Below are positions 48,527-61,241 of a stretch of DNA of 64,000 nucleotides, one piece after another. The notes beneath the pieces were generated by a model, which worked only from the letters and a program-made list of their open reading frames with translations, searched no databases and was not told the DNA's origin. Positions within the stretch are counted from its first letter, which is position 1. Each line of letters opens with the position of its first letter. The position numbers and the translations under genes are program-made. Location: positions 63,992 to 127,991 of the forward strand of contig SJOL01007286.1 in NCBI GenBank assembly GCA_004794785.1, read 5' to 3'. Source of the DNA: Opisthorchis felineus (taxonomy: Eukaryota; Platyhelminthes; Trematoda; Opisthorchiida; Opisthorchiidae).

Positions 48527-48790
48527 ACGAATTACACCCATTCGCAAACCAATTAGGTTTTCACGGTAGATTCAAATGAATTACAACTGAATCTCTCGTT
48601 TATGACACTATTCGGCTGAATGTTCTGCGATATCTCGAATATCGTACCAACTGAAACACATAAGGTTGACGAAAACTCGTGGACTGCGCCTACCTGATAA
48701 GCCCCAAGAAGGTCAAAGTCGATCGTGGGCTGTCGAAGACTTTTCAGCAAACTTGTGAGTAGTTTCCCCAGTGAAATCCTTAAGTTTGCT
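48527..48790 (+). repeat. Dispersed coding-like repeat R, copy 1
   Basis: Shares blocks with 51555-51760 and 61242-61530: TTCGCAAACCAATTAGGTTT, CTCTCGTTTATGACAC, and GTTGACGAAAACTCG, GACTGCGCCTACCTG, CCCCAAGAAGGTC, TGGGCTGTCGAAGACTTTTC. Translated, the first block gives NYTHSQTN, then (after a stop) VFTVDSNELQLNLSFMTLF. The second gives RLTKTRGLRLPDKPQEG and WAVEDFSANL, in another frame. The similarity at amino-acid level suggests a former protein-coding element, but its identity is unknown to me. Confidence 0.65.
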
Positions 48791-49774
48791 GCAAGAACGT
48801 TGCTTGATTTGGAACGGCGCCGCAATGACCGATAACTGTTGAATCTGGTAAGTCTCTTCTAGTTAATTCAACTGAACATATAATTTGCACAGTAGATTCT
48901 CGCAGCTGCCCTCATCGGTTAGCACCAAAGGTCTGTTTTGTGTCTTGTTAAAGGCCGGAAGAATAAAAGTTCAAATACATAACTTCTAAAAGTTTGAACA
49001 AATTACCGATGGTAACATTTATTTTCTTGTAGGCTATTCACAGTGCTGCCTCGGTTGTGGACGGATGGTGTAATGCTCATCCACTACTACTCAGAAGGTT
49101 ACAGATTTAAATCGACATAAATTTGTCACAGGTACATTTCTGACAATTCCGAAAAGGATACGGTGGCTGTACAATGCTTTTCAGCTTTCCTACATGGTTT
49201 TCTGCATGGTTTTACCTAATTTGAACCTTCAAAATCTTTTCAGTTTGTTCAAATTATAGAAAAACTACGGGGCTTTTGCTTCAAAATCAAACGACTACTG
49301 TCCCCAAAAAACGGACTTATTCGTTCTACCTGACCAACGTAAATCAACAGAGGATTTTGTGAGTCAATTTATATAGTGTTTGATACGTCTGGTTGGTTCG
49401 GCTTATAAGGTGTTTTCTGTCTCCTGGTGATGTTCCAACTAATGCTAACTTTCCTATTAAGCATCAGCTTTGCTTTTCGGTAAGAGTGATTTGATTTTTT
49501 CTTTTCAGTGCATATGTGAACGCATTAATGACCTTGGTGACGCCCGATACCACTGTTTTTAATCTGCTGCTCCGGAGTTATGCACGTGGCCAACCAGTAA
49601 AAATGAGGTCAAATTGACCAAATGATGCGATGCGCTACATTCCTTTCAGCTAGGAAGGAAAAAAATAAACCAAAAGCAGCTTAATTATGTACTTTTGGAA
49701 TGCTTACTCATCGTGCGTTGGCTAGTCCGTCACGAAGAGACTGAGCTATACTGTAGGGTATCTGTGCAGCACTC
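48791..49774. other. No gene seen
   Basis: Short frames only. The stretch around 49230-49510 is T-rich. Confidence 0.4.
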
Positions 49775-50058
49775 ATAGAGCCTCTCATACCAGGTTGGTC
49801 AATGGTTAGGGGTCTGACCAACGCAGATTCCTGGCCCTCCAGGTTGGGGGTTGGAACACGTGTGGCGACTTATTCCATTGAAATGTTAATGCACTTACAT
49901 TTCCTGCCAAACACCTTTGCTTTGCAATAAGGTTTTTGAGCCAAAGGTTTTGGTCCAGGACTCTTGTCGATCTCCTGTCTAGGTCTGGGCGCCCTGGCAG
50001 TATCCCAGCCCACCGTTAACAATGGTGTTGCTGTTTCTGATGATGATGATGACAGTCA
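49775..50058 (+). repeat. SINE-1 related copy, longer variant with (TGA)n tail
   Basis: A tRNA-like head (TTGGTCAATGGTTAGGGGTC, then GGGGGTTGGAACACG) is followed after about 100 bases by the SINE-1 core CCTGTCTAGGTCTGGGCGCC and CTGGCAGTATCCCAGCCC. It ends in (TGA)n at 50038-50053. The core is shared with the copies at 53239 and 61940. The middle is longer than in those copies, so this may be a subfamily or a composite. Confidence 0.6.
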
Positions 50059-51554
50059 ATGATTATGCATTGTGTCAAAGCAAGATTTAAACAAATTTGG
50101 TGATGTCGGTAACCACCTAAGAGGAAAATGGGGAAATCTTCAGAATAAAAAGTTTCATTGAAGACTCATAAATCCGCGAAATTAAAAGTGTACTTGAGCG
50201 TTTAAATTTAATATGAAGCTAGAAGTAAGCAGCACACTGAATATGAGTGCTTCAATCGGACACGGGATCCTTGACACCAGCCATGTTTTTTGTTAGTGCT
50301 CACCAGTATTTTTTCATCAGGCTAAATTTCTGATTGACGTCTGCTACGTTGTCTGATTTGAGTTGTTTAGCTGGCTGAATAAAACGGAATAGTGAAAACT
50401 GACCGGAATAACGACATACTCTTCAGCTAAAATCCTTAACTCTACTCAGGTGTACAGTTTTTCTAGTAATTAAGTTACAAGGAGGGTTTTTGACTAAATT
50501 AAATACAGTCAGTTGAATTTGAGGGAGATGCAACAGTTTCTCTTAGAAGAAAATAGAATAGGTCCATAAAAGGGGGTGCATTATTAGCTGAAGAATGATC
50601 GGTTATGTACCAGTCTAACACTAACCTAGGAAGCTTTCAGCATTAAAAATAAACCTCAGGTCAAAGGTAAATTCTAACAATCAGGAAATATTCCTTTCTT
50701 ACACTTCCAGTGCGAGGAAATTCATAACTCACTTGACAGAGCGAAAGCCGACAGTAATGGGAAATTTTCTGGTCGTCTCTTAAATGGCTCATATTAGAAA
50801 CTGCACAGCTTATAGTCAGGTTTCAGAATGGTTTGTCGTACTATACAGATAGCGAAGGTCGCTGTTGGCCTCCCACAATGACATTTTCTACTCAGTCAAG
50901 TAAAATAGACGCAAAATAAATGGAGATCTTATTTTTTTAAGGAGCGTCTATGAAGCGATTGACACGCCATGAAGAGATACCGCCTCTTTTTGGCGCAAAC
51001 GTGGTTTTCATCGTTCAAGGTAGGAGAGTTATTGATTGAGTTGTTTCATGTAATATTTCGATACCGCAGGATCACCACTAAAAAAGACGAAGCTTTCTAC
51101 GAATGACTTGCACAAACTCCTTGACTATCCGCTGGAAAACCTACTATCAGATGCGCCTAGTTCATTGCAGTCCTGTCAAAATGAGTCTAAAAGAGTTACA
51201 TTTTAAGAGGCTTCTGTCTAATTCCAAAATTGACTGCTTCCGAGGCTCTAATTCTACACCTGACAGAGGCGTTTTTATCACCAAATCTTCTCGTCTTGGA
51301 GTACTACAAGGACCAGAATGAAATGATTGCTAGACTATGCACCGCAAAAGACAATAATTTTCCTGAACAGGACTGCCATCTCTCAAAAGGTCAGCGAGCA
51401 CAAATCGCCCTGGAATTTTCTTGAATTCCTGGGCCGGACGCCACTGTGAAAGCTAATGTGAGTAAGCCCACATTTTGCGACGATGTTTAGAGAAGATGGA
51501 CGCGATCTTTATACTGGATGCTCTGTGCATTAAAACAATATAAAGGGGTCACTA
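50059..51554. other. No gene seen
   Basis: Frames at 51103-51424 precede the repeat R copy and may be its decayed upstream part. No motif was recognised. Confidence 0.4.
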
Positions 51555-51760
51555 TATTCGTCAAATACATTCAACTGCGAACTAGTTTGGGGTTAACAGA
51601 AGACTCAAAGGAATCCCACATCAGTCGCCCGTTTATGATATTCGTGCCAACAATTCGGGTACAAGCGGAACACAAGATTGACGGAAGCGTGAAGACTGCG
51701 CCTACCTGGTGAATTCTAATTAAGACGAAACCAGTAGTGGATGACTATCAGGTGCCATAT
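51555..51760 (+). repeat. Dispersed coding-like repeat R, copy 2
   Basis: The frame starting upstream reads VKYIQLRTSLGLTEDSKESH and then ISRPFMIFV, which lines up with AKYSHSHTNSVLTGDSTESQ and MNLPFMIFF of copy 3. The DNA then has AGATTGACGGAAGCGTG and AGACTGCGCCTACCTGG, matching the second block of copy 1. It is more diverged than the other two. Confidence 0.6.
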
Positions 51761-53224
51761 TATTAAAAATTTCTCGGTTATTTGGTGAATTGTTATAATA
51801 AGCTGGAGCTTACCTGGTGAGGTCTGTTGAAAGGAAACCCCAAGCATGATCACTCGGAAAACTTAATTTAGTAAGTAATCTTCTGATAGGACTACCATAG
51901 CTTAGGGTATAGGTTGAATGTTTAAAATTGAACCACGTCGTAGTTGGCCGAGTAGTTTACCCGAAAAAAAACAAGAACGGAGACATAAATGCAGAGCATC
52001 TCCAGTTTAAGTTAAAATTAATGTCCAACCCTTCGTTGAAAGCTTGAAATGGATTTCAAGGCCCACCAAATGCAGGATGTTAAGACTGCAGCATTATGAC
52101 AGTTCAGTGAGAGCCGGTCAACGATTTACATTGTGCCCAAGAAGATGGAATAAAATACAGCTCGGCTGGAGGTCAAAAGGTACCTCGTGTAAGTGATACC
52201 CCGATGAGTGTCATCAAGCACCAGCTTTTACAGGCTGTTGACTCCATGTTTGGCTGCATCAAAACTGACTGAGCAGATTAATTCAACACGAATTATGAGA
52301 TGTGAAAATCCACTGAATTGTGTCGGCCAAGGCGAGGGCGTAAGCAACATTCCTGTACGCTCTCTGTGTTTGCATGATTAATGGATGGAACCCTGGTTGT
52401 TACAAATACAATACGGAAATACAGGCTAGTAAAATCCAGTAAAAACAGAAGCAACCCTCTTCGAAGACCTATAACTGACAACCAGATATCGTAGTTAACT
52501 GGGTTTCGGACACCCGGAATTGACTCAGCAAATCCGGTGCATAGGCTGGGTACATGAATTTGATAGCGTCACAACACGTGGATGCTATGAAGCCTGAAAC
52601 AATGGTCCTCACCAAATTTCCTCCTGGCTGATGTGAAGATTCCTACCGAAGACCATAGGTTGAGAAGGATCTAAGGAGCAAATGTTTTGAGTATGCAGTA
52701 ATCCATCTTAAGAAGACCACACTGAAAAGTACTCGTATTCCATTGTGCACAACTAGTTTGACTGGTCCCCATCATTAGGGATTAAGCGCAGCCGAAACCC
52801 TCCAAACTGTGAGGTTACACCTAGCCAACGCCTCGACGCAGCCATTCCTTGCACTAGCAAATTTGAGAGCTCGTATATAACTTCTGATCAAGTCCAGCCG
52901 CAAGCATAGACGCAGTTTACCGATTGGCTTCGCCTGTCTCAGAACACATTGGCAAACCATTCAATGCAAAAGGCAAACACTTCTCTCTCAGAAGATAAGG
53001 TTAATTTATCCAAAATATACGAAAGACGTGTTCTATTGTCACGACAGAATATAGTCACTTTATTATAGAAGAGGAAGTCACCATGTCGATAAAAACATCT
53101 CTATTGAGGAAAGGAAAGCGTGAGATTAGATATCAGGTTCATTCTGGCAGTATTCTCAGCCAGTTACTGAGGTTATAGGCCTAGCTTACCGATGACAGAT
53201 ATTTCTCGGCAAAACAGTTTACAG
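51761..53224. other. No gene seen
   Basis: Short unassigned frames; no repeat recognised. Confidence 0.4.
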
Positions 53225-53437
53225 TATTCACTTTCCAAGGGGGCGAGATGGCTTAGTGGTTAGAGCGCGAATTTTCTGACCGTAAGGTACGTGGTTCGGA
53301 GCCGACCTCAGCCTCTCGACTTCCGCTGTCTAGGCTTGGGCAACCTGGCAGCATCCCAGCCCTCGTGCTTCCTTCTGGTGGCATGGCGGCTAGGCACCAG
53401 AAGGGGGCTACAGCTGAACGATTTATTCACTTTCCAA
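53225..53437 (+). mobile_element. SINE-1 copy with perfect 14-bp target-site duplication
   Basis: The 185-bp insert (53239-53423) begins GGGGGCGAGATGGCTTAG. It contains an A box (TGGCTTAGTGGTTAGAGC) and a B-box-like GTGGTTCGGAGCCGACC, then CTGTCTAGGCTTGGGCAACC and TGGCAGCATCCCAGCCC, and ends near CAGCTGAACGATT. It is flanked by TATTCACTTTCCAA at 53225-53238 and again at 53424-53437, which is the target duplication left by LINE-driven insertion. The perfect duplication implies a recent insertion. The insert spuriously encodes a peptide ([10 protein letters not shown]) familiar from predicted liver-fluke proteins. It is Pol III-type in structure and has no coding role. Confidence 0.88.
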
Positions 53438-54274
53438 ATGAGATGAGGATGACCACCGCAGAGATACGCATTCCTGAAAGCTGTGAGCTAAACTGCATAT
53501 CCATAGATGTACATTCATTTGTTGATTTTGGAGAAAAACGTAACCAATAATTGCAGATGTGATGTTAAGACCAACTGACCCACGCAACTTTTACTAAGAT
53601 CTTCCAAAATCACCTCAGAACTGTCAAAACTGGAACCTGACTGGAGTGACACGAAGCGATCAATAGAGAAGGTGGTCTCTATGAGCTGGTGCGTTATGAA
53701 AGATTTTGCCGTGGTAGTGGCATTCATTCGGATAAGTGTTTTTTGCAGATACTTCTTTTCGGCACATTAGATATACATTGAAGCTTCTCATACATGGGAA
53801 TGATTTTTAGGGCGTTGACTCATAACGTCGAACTGGATTCGTCAACAGCCGCATTATTTGAATGAGCTAGTATATTGTCAGAAAAATCAATGGTCTGAAA
53901 AATACTTCTTTACTTCCTAACCACATAGGACTTAATTTTGAAACTATCTGAAAGGTGTTCTAGACGTATTGCTCTTTCCGATCTTTTCATCGATCCACAC
54001 TGAGATCGTTAACTGGTTAGAGCGGTAGATCGGATTTTACATGTGTGCATGAACCAGCGGAATAGGAACCTCGGTGAATGCATTACAATCGAGAAGCACA
54101 GACTTGCAAATGTGATCCCGTTTGTGGCATCGACACCCCACTTCCAGAAAAATCAATGTCTGTGAACTTTTGACTAAAAGACTCGTCGATGTAATTGAAA
54201 TGGACTTTCGCAAATGTTGGTTGATTACGATATGACTCGAAAAATCAGGTGGGAACTGCCGGGATGAAAAATAA
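53438..54274. other. No gene seen
   Basis: A-box-like sequence at about 54009-54027 (TTAACTGGTTAGAGCGGTAG) suggests another decayed tRNA-like head, but no B box follows at the right distance. Otherwise featureless. Confidence 0.4.
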
Positions 54275-54410
54275 TTTTCTAATCTCCAGATTGTTGGATT
54301 TAACCAGATTCCGACACACTATAAAGCAGCATGCTACATATGTTACCCCAGTGGAGGACTATTCAAACGAGAGTGATGTAAACGTGAATCCTACGAATTC
54401 CGCAATCACC
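54275..54410 (+). repeat. SINE-2 fragment, plus strand
   Basis: A decayed B-box region (GATTTAACCAGATTCCGACA) is followed by GTGGAGGACTATTCAAACGA and the tail GAGAGTGATGTAAACGTGAA with TCCGCAATCACC. It lies 185 bases upstream of another SINE-2 in the same orientation. Confidence 0.6.
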
Positions 54411-54594
54411 TAAAACCAATCAGATACTGTCCAGCATGCTTCAGGCGTCCGTGGCGCTACCTGCCTGGGAAGTCCTGACAGGCGGGTGGATCGATCGACA
54501 CGACTAGAACATTTACTGGGTGGTTCGAGAGATCGGGCAAACCAATCACATCACTCAAGCGTGAACAGGTTCGCCTGTTCAGAAGCTATAATTC

Positions 54595-54785
54595 AGGTGG
54601 TTTAGTATTAGTAACACGCTTGCCTTGCATTCAAGGTGTCCTGAGTTCAAAACTCTGCACGGCCAATGATATGCGTTGCTGATGAGCTCCAGTAAGAGCG
54701 AAATTCGAGTCCAGTGCTTCCGGGGGTAATTCTGCCAGTACAGAAGGAGGACAGTTTAAACGAGAGTGATGTGAACATGAATTCT
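54595..54785 (+). repeat. SINE-2 copy, plus strand, complete in outline
   Basis: Head GTGGTTTAGTATTAGTAACA and CGCTTGCCTTGCATTCAAGG, B-box-like CCTGAGTTCAAAACTCTG, CACGGCCAATGATATG, then GCGTTGCTGATGAGCTCC, a middle with GTACAGAAGGAGGACAG, and the tail AACGAGAGTGATGTGAACAT. This is the best reference for the family here. Confidence 0.75.
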
Positions 54786-57282
54786 GTGTAAGTCCTTGTT
54801 GGTGTAATGGAAACACCCACTTATCACATGGTTTCTCACCCCGTGCCAGGGCACTTTTTTCAGCTGCACGAGGAAGCATCAGTAAGTTTGCTAGAACACG
54901 TGATCGGAAGAAACTGACCCTAAATTTTTGATGGTATATGTTTATTCCCATAAATCCTGGCATAGTGTCAGAACTAGGGATTCCTATTTATCACCTGGCA
55001 CAAGTAAATATGATTTAAAAAGGCGTTATAACACATGTTTCTATTTGGGTTTTGGCAGTCTTGGAATATAAAGATTCGATACGAATACATGCACTGTAAA
55101 CTTTGCACTACAGTCTTCCTGTATAATTGAGAATTACTTTATTTTAAGACCTAATACAAGGCACAGTATTCAAAGTATGAGACTTATTGGCATGGTGAAC
55201 CAACATGCCAAAACTTAGGCATCAATGGACACCATTCAAGAAGGGACGGACACCAGGTAGTCATAAAATTGAGCAGCCACAAATATGCTCTTTCCTGCCA
55301 CGCTAGCACAGCCTTTGTTCAAATATCTAGTCATTGTTTTAGTTACTACGTCTGTGACGATTAGCTAAATTACTTCCACACCTGAAAATTGATAAATTTT
55401 TGTGCTCAATACAGTTCACATTTCTATTCTCTAGTCCTCCAGGTCTCCCAGAAGCCAATCGGCTTTTTCTACTCTGGTGCCAAATAAACAAAGCACATGA
55501 ACAAAACCTCAAAAATTAGTATTTTCGCAGCTGGGAACATGAAATGTATTCATTATTTTAAGCATAGGTTAATCATGCATGTATTCTAATCAATGAAAAA
55601 CGGATTTCAGAAAACAGCAAACAGATTCTCACTACACAGTCTTCGGGTCAGCTTTTTCATGTAACCCCCTAGGCTGTAATTCCATAACAGTAAAAACCAT
55701 TTACCTTTGGCCAGTGAGACTGATCAGTAAAACAGTCGGTTTCCGCCGATGATCAGCTGCGAACAGTTCTCAGAGAAGACACAATTATTCCACCATGCCC
55801 GAATTATTAACTAGGACTGTGGTTTGTCCAATTTTTTTCAATCGGCTCGCACAATATCAAGTGTGGTATACTCAATTTGATCTATGAACTTCCCAAATCC
55901 AGGTAAGGCCAAACTAGACAGCTGCTGCTCTTTGATAAGAAACATTGGTGTGAAATGGTCAGGATAGGTTAATTTACAGCAGTTTCCTCCTCACCTACAT
56001 TCCAGTTAGACTGAGTAAAAACGTTCATTGCTTGAAGACCTTTGTTTCACGGGCTAACAAAGTACCACCCGTCGACAGTGCCAGGGCATTCTTGTCGATT
56101 TCTGGATTGAGCAGTTTCACAGACTTTTTAAGAGTTTCGTCTTCCTTCTTGGAGCACTCCTGTGTGCTCCTGATCTACCCGTTGTAATGTGGATCCTGTC
56201 AACTAATGCTAACATCACCGACAACACCTGGCTTATCAAGGCGTATAATTTTGTTACAGTCGCTCACGCTCGACACTATACTTACATCATTACAGAAAGT
56301 AAATTCCATAACCACCATTAGTGTCCACCATAAAACAAGTAATTTTCACTGTATTATGGCAAGAATTCCACTGCACATCTAAAAGCAGCCCCTTAGTAGT
56401 TATATCACGGCGTACCCACATGTGATCTACTTTTGCGTTCAACATCAGATCTGACACAATCACTTCTGTCAAGTCACAGGCTTGCTCAAACAACTTAGAC
56501 AAATCCAGCATTTAATTCCTATTCATGCAAATCACGGTAATAGATTCAGCCAGACGACGGCATCGTTAAGGCTAGTCTTTTTAGAAGCAAATACAATTAT
56601 CTTTGCAACACAGACTACATTAAGGATAACCTCGAAACTTCCTCATTAACTAGTGACTGTAAGTCTCTGGCCGTTTGTTTTGCTATCTCAGAATTTACAG
56701 GCTTAGAAAACCTGGAGAAACGTGATGTAGTTTGAGCATTATTCAGCGTAAAAAAACCGTACATTTCTGGAAAAGTTTGGCAAAAATCGGTAGATTTATT
56801 GCTGGGCAACGTTTCCTAGTAAAACGAAGTCAGGCTCATACTAGGCACTTGTGTATATGAAGTCGAATAATGAAAACCCTACAGTACTCGTGGGCCGTTC
56901 CCAAGAGAATGAATGAGACCTCGGGAGGTATTGACAGTGCAAGAAATATCTTATATCCATTTTCACGTTTTACCCTGAGTATTGGAAGGTGAAACTTACG
57001 TGGTGTGATCCATAGAAGCATGGACCATGTCTTTGGGCTGTGAAGTGAAGTGTTCCAAATTCAACATCCGTTTATTTCAAACACCGAAATCTATCAGCCG
57101 TTTGTCGCTTGAATTTCCCAGACAGAAAGGTCAATTGGCTTTATCGTGTCTTCGTGTTCGTGAATGATAGGGGCAAAAAAAGGAATTCCACAGTGACCTG
57201 GACAGGATCCAGTTCACAACCGTCAGTTAGATATACTTTAGCAAATCTAATTCAAACGCCTGAGTTATCCATGTTCAGCGGA
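54786..57282. other. No gene seen; one hairpin
   Basis: A stem with arms GGAGCAC (56151-56157) and GTGCTCC (56164-56170) is present. Minus-strand frames at 56290-56511 and 56615-56809 have no recognised motif. Confidence 0.4.
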
Positions 57283-57340
57283 CGTGTGTACGTGTGCGTG
57301 TTTGTGTGTGTGAAAACGTGTTTGTGTGTGTGTGTGGATG
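57283..57340. repeat. (GT)n-rich microsatellite, interrupted
   Basis: GT runs are broken by AC, TT and AAAAC. It lies inside a plus-strand frame (57109-57669), whose Val/Cys-rich segment is produced by the repeat itself. Confidence 0.85.
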
Positions 57341-60300
57341 TTTACACTTGCATGCAGCTCGATGCAACACATCAACTCAACCTCGAACACAGTCCAGCCG
57401 TCATCTCCGTAAAATCATCAACGCCACCACCATGTGCATGTGAGACTTTGGATTGTGTTTGGTTAGTCAGCACAATAGTTCGAAATGGTTTAAAACAAGC
57501 ACACACATCCATGCAACATCCACAGCTGTCTAAAATAATGGATGCGTGGGTCAAGCTCGTGTGCTCGTCGTTGCTTGTCCGCAAGCACAGTGTCTACGAT
57601 CCTGAATTCGCTGGAGGTCTACGATTCAGCGACAACGATCCCATTGGCCAGTTTTGGAATAGTGAGTGAGCCATACGTAGGCGCACGCGCTTGCATCAAG
57701 ATGGCCCGAGTCAGGTGAAAACCATGTTCCGACGTGGCAACGTCCACTTGCAGGTGTGCGTATGCCTGTGTGGCTATCGGCCTGAGTCATATGTGGGTGG
57801 GGTTAATCTACTCGACTAGCCATGGATACCAAAGTTCTGGTAGCCAATACACGCACTGTAGCCTGACGCGTTGCCAGGTTGGATGGGCGAGGCATAGTTC
57901 TACAGTTGGCCGACACGTGGGCAACTGGTGGCAGTAGTAGTATTGGTATGTCGCACCCGATCCGAGAAGTAAATAAATATCCATTGATTTTATTGTTCCT
58001 ACTTAGAGGCGGACTGAACCATCTATTGGCCCTTTTGCACAGTCACGTACCTCACCTGTTTAATCTAAAATCTCCACTAGACTGAAGAGCAATAATCAAG
58101 CACAGGGCCAGGAATTATCGAATTCCTATCAACCTAATCGCTAACAACGTTTTGTTTTCCATCGTGACTGAATAAAATAGGTCAAGCACGTTAACTGTCT
58201 GCATGATGACTGAATTCTGAGTCCAACTAATTAGGAGGCCTAATGCGTAGAGGACTTGGTTCCTGGTAAGCGTGTCAGTGGTAATCTCCCGGCCCCGGAT
58301 AACTTGCCAAATTTGTATTTGGTTGGTCTGATTTACTTGGGGAAATGTTTATTCGTCGGTCCAAAATAAGTAGGATACGTAACTGTTTCAAATAACTTGT
58401 GTATTTATATGTTGGATGACTCCGGTATAATATAGATTTGGAATACCTATAGCACACAGGAGATACTTGCACCTTAAGCTCGGGCCTCAGCAGGGGCAAA
58501 AACTCGTTATGATGTTTTGGCCTAGTCCGAATATGCGAACATTGAATGGGACTAAAACCTACAGTTATTAGTGCAGTGTCTTCCCGGACTGAAAAATGGA
58601 GGTAGTGTTCAGTATTACGGATGAGGAGGCCTCGAACGAGTGTTTAGTGGTTGATCACACTGCCCGGCGGCACAGCGTTTTACTTGATTTCACCTCCCTG
58701 AAGAAACTGCGACTGGATAAACGACTTTAGTAATTGAATTAGTCAGCGACCGAGCGTAGTAAAGGAATACATGGATTAATCATTCTCAGGTATTTCATCT
58801 TGTTAACCAGAACACAAGAAATCTCGACCAAGCGCTGGCGTCTGCTCGGATAAGGCTAATGTAAACGAAGATGTAAAAAACGGGGATAGTTTATGTAAAA
58901 CACTCATCGCTGCACTCCGCACCGTAACTTCCATGTCCAGTACCTTCTCGTTTATACTGTGATTGTAAAACAATAACCTGTTACTGTTACAAGTGGTGGT
59001 GTTTACGGAGTTAAATAGTACCGTCAGTATTATGACGGTATATGTTCGCTGAAGTGTTTAGCCACCCAGCCCAAGTTGATCCTCAGCTTTTTTGTGAAAT
59101 CAACTAGGTCACCTAGCTTGGTAGAGTCAGATATCCAGAAATTCTTGAAATTTTTACAATCTTTCAAATAGTTAAACCAAAATTTCCGGAAATTGCTTAT
59201 TAGCTTCTTGTTTATTTTTACTAGAATGAAGAACGACAATAAGGTCATCAACGTTTGCTGCCACATACTCTGTGAAATTGCTGTGGAGATTCTGGATGGG
59301 TAGTCCAGCACAGTGTATTCCAAAATTTCTCCTGGTCTGTAGTGTTAATGTGCATTTTATATTGATTGTAGTACTTGTCGTATGAGGTGCCATTACACAA
59401 GACACTCCCGTCCGACGGTTTAGAAACATCAGCTGACTTTCTGCACTGCTGCTGTCTTTGTTGCCTTCTTGCAGCGCTGACACAACAAATTTTCTTGGAA
59501 GATCATCTCCCAGGACAGATCAGTTCTCTGAGAAGACAACTTCAGTTCTATTATTTGAGGCTTGGAACGGTCTTCCCAGTAATGATTAGCTTTATTAAGG
59601 GTTATATACCAGATACATTAATCCACATGTACACTTCAAACACTTGGTTCGTTTGCACAACTTGGAACTTATGGAATAAAGTTACTACGGCTCACCCTCA
59701 ACAACTTACAGACTTCTGAATATGCATGTAGTATAACAAGAATAAGCTTTAAAAGTGGTCTATACTTCGAAATGCATAGTGTTCCTTGGATCCTGATGTT
59801 TGATTGCGACAGAGTATTAATACATCAGCCAGTCCCACCCATAAAGTTGTTTTCCCTGAGGAGGAAAACCGGGAGGATATTATTCAGGTTGTGCATATGT
59901 GGGTAAGTTGAGTACAGTCAACAATAATATGGATATGGTAAGTAACATCCCCAAACAAAAGAATGATGCAACAAAGTTTGGAAAAAACGCATGGATGTGG
60001 GCATGCAGCGCTATAAAATGGGATTCTGTTCGCACGGAACCCGATGCTTCATACCACTGACTCTCAACTGACAGAGAGGAAATCTTCGCTAAAGGGAGAA
60101 TATAGGGAGTTCAAGGGACGGATTTAACTCCAAGCTTCTGAGGTTACTGACTGAACGTTGGTTAGAATAACCTGACGCTTGAATCATTTGAAATTCACCC
60201 TTCTCAATTTTTCCCGTTTCCTTTTTCACCATGCAATTTCATTTTATCCATGGTAGATGTGCAGTCAGTTCATCAGCCACTACAACATGGTTCATTTCGC

Positions 60301-61241
60301 ATGACTCGGGGGTAAATTGTAAAATTCTACACTGATAATGAAGTGAAGTAGTGAGAAACTAGTTTAGCAGACTTCATGCGTGTGTAAAAATAGTCCCATC
60401 TGTGATATCACCATGCTCCTTGCGTGGTTGTATCTGTATATTCATGGGGACCACACACACTCTTATGAAACCGGTCATGAAGCTTATAAATGTGGCAAGA
60501 ATTCTCTCTCGCTGGTGATAACTCCCAGTCGCAAGGATACCACACAAGGGCGTGTGGTGAAATCGCAACCAATAGGGTTCAGAAACGACCATATTCAGGT
60601 CTCTCCTGAACCGCAGTTTGTTCATCTAGTTATGAAGCTGATTTTGATCCTGTTGCATGGTGCTAGTTTGTTCATCCGACGATAATCTGTGCGTCGGTTG
60701 TCCGTTTTTCATCACTTTGCCGTAATTTACACAATCCAGCGAACATATTATGCGTGACGTCATATCCATTCGGTGTAATCGCACCTTATCGATTCCGTCC
60801 ACGATTCATCTTGTCGCATGTTTTAATGCTGACTGGCGTGCTACTTAGTGAGCCACCACTACGCTGAAAAGCTAGCGCTCACTCAACGCCTGTCCTGAAG
60901 GGCACATTCGTCGACCAGGGTGATGCTGGAGGATTGTCAATAGCAGGGAGAATTCTTCATTTTTCAAAGAAAAATCCTACTCACGATCAGATGGTTTTTA
61001 AAAACGCTGATTCTAAACAGCTAAATCAGGAATTTCGGCGGCTAATATGTACTTCCTTCACGGAGATGGAATTTTATTCATCCATATACTGTCTTCGAAA
61101 GTCGGATATGGGGTAAACCAAAGAGGACGAAGACATTTGGATGCTAGAATCAATAGGAGTCGTGGTTTTAAGTTTCACGGATCCAGCCGGAAAATCACAG
61201 CAAGTATCCCGTAAACCGACATCTCTTTCGGATGAAAACGA
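57341..61241. other. No assigned gene
   Basis: Frames at 59030-59483 (minus), 59375-59719 (plus) and 60374-60685 (both strands) are open but mutually overlapping and unrecognised. No repeat was identified. Confidence 0.4.

Noticed and set aside
54631..54963. 110-codon minus-strand frame
   Set aside because: It is largely antisense to a SINE-2 copy.
57109..57669. 186-codon plus-strand frame as a gene
   Set aside because: Its length depends on a GT microsatellite that cannot produce stops; no domain, start context or splice evidence.
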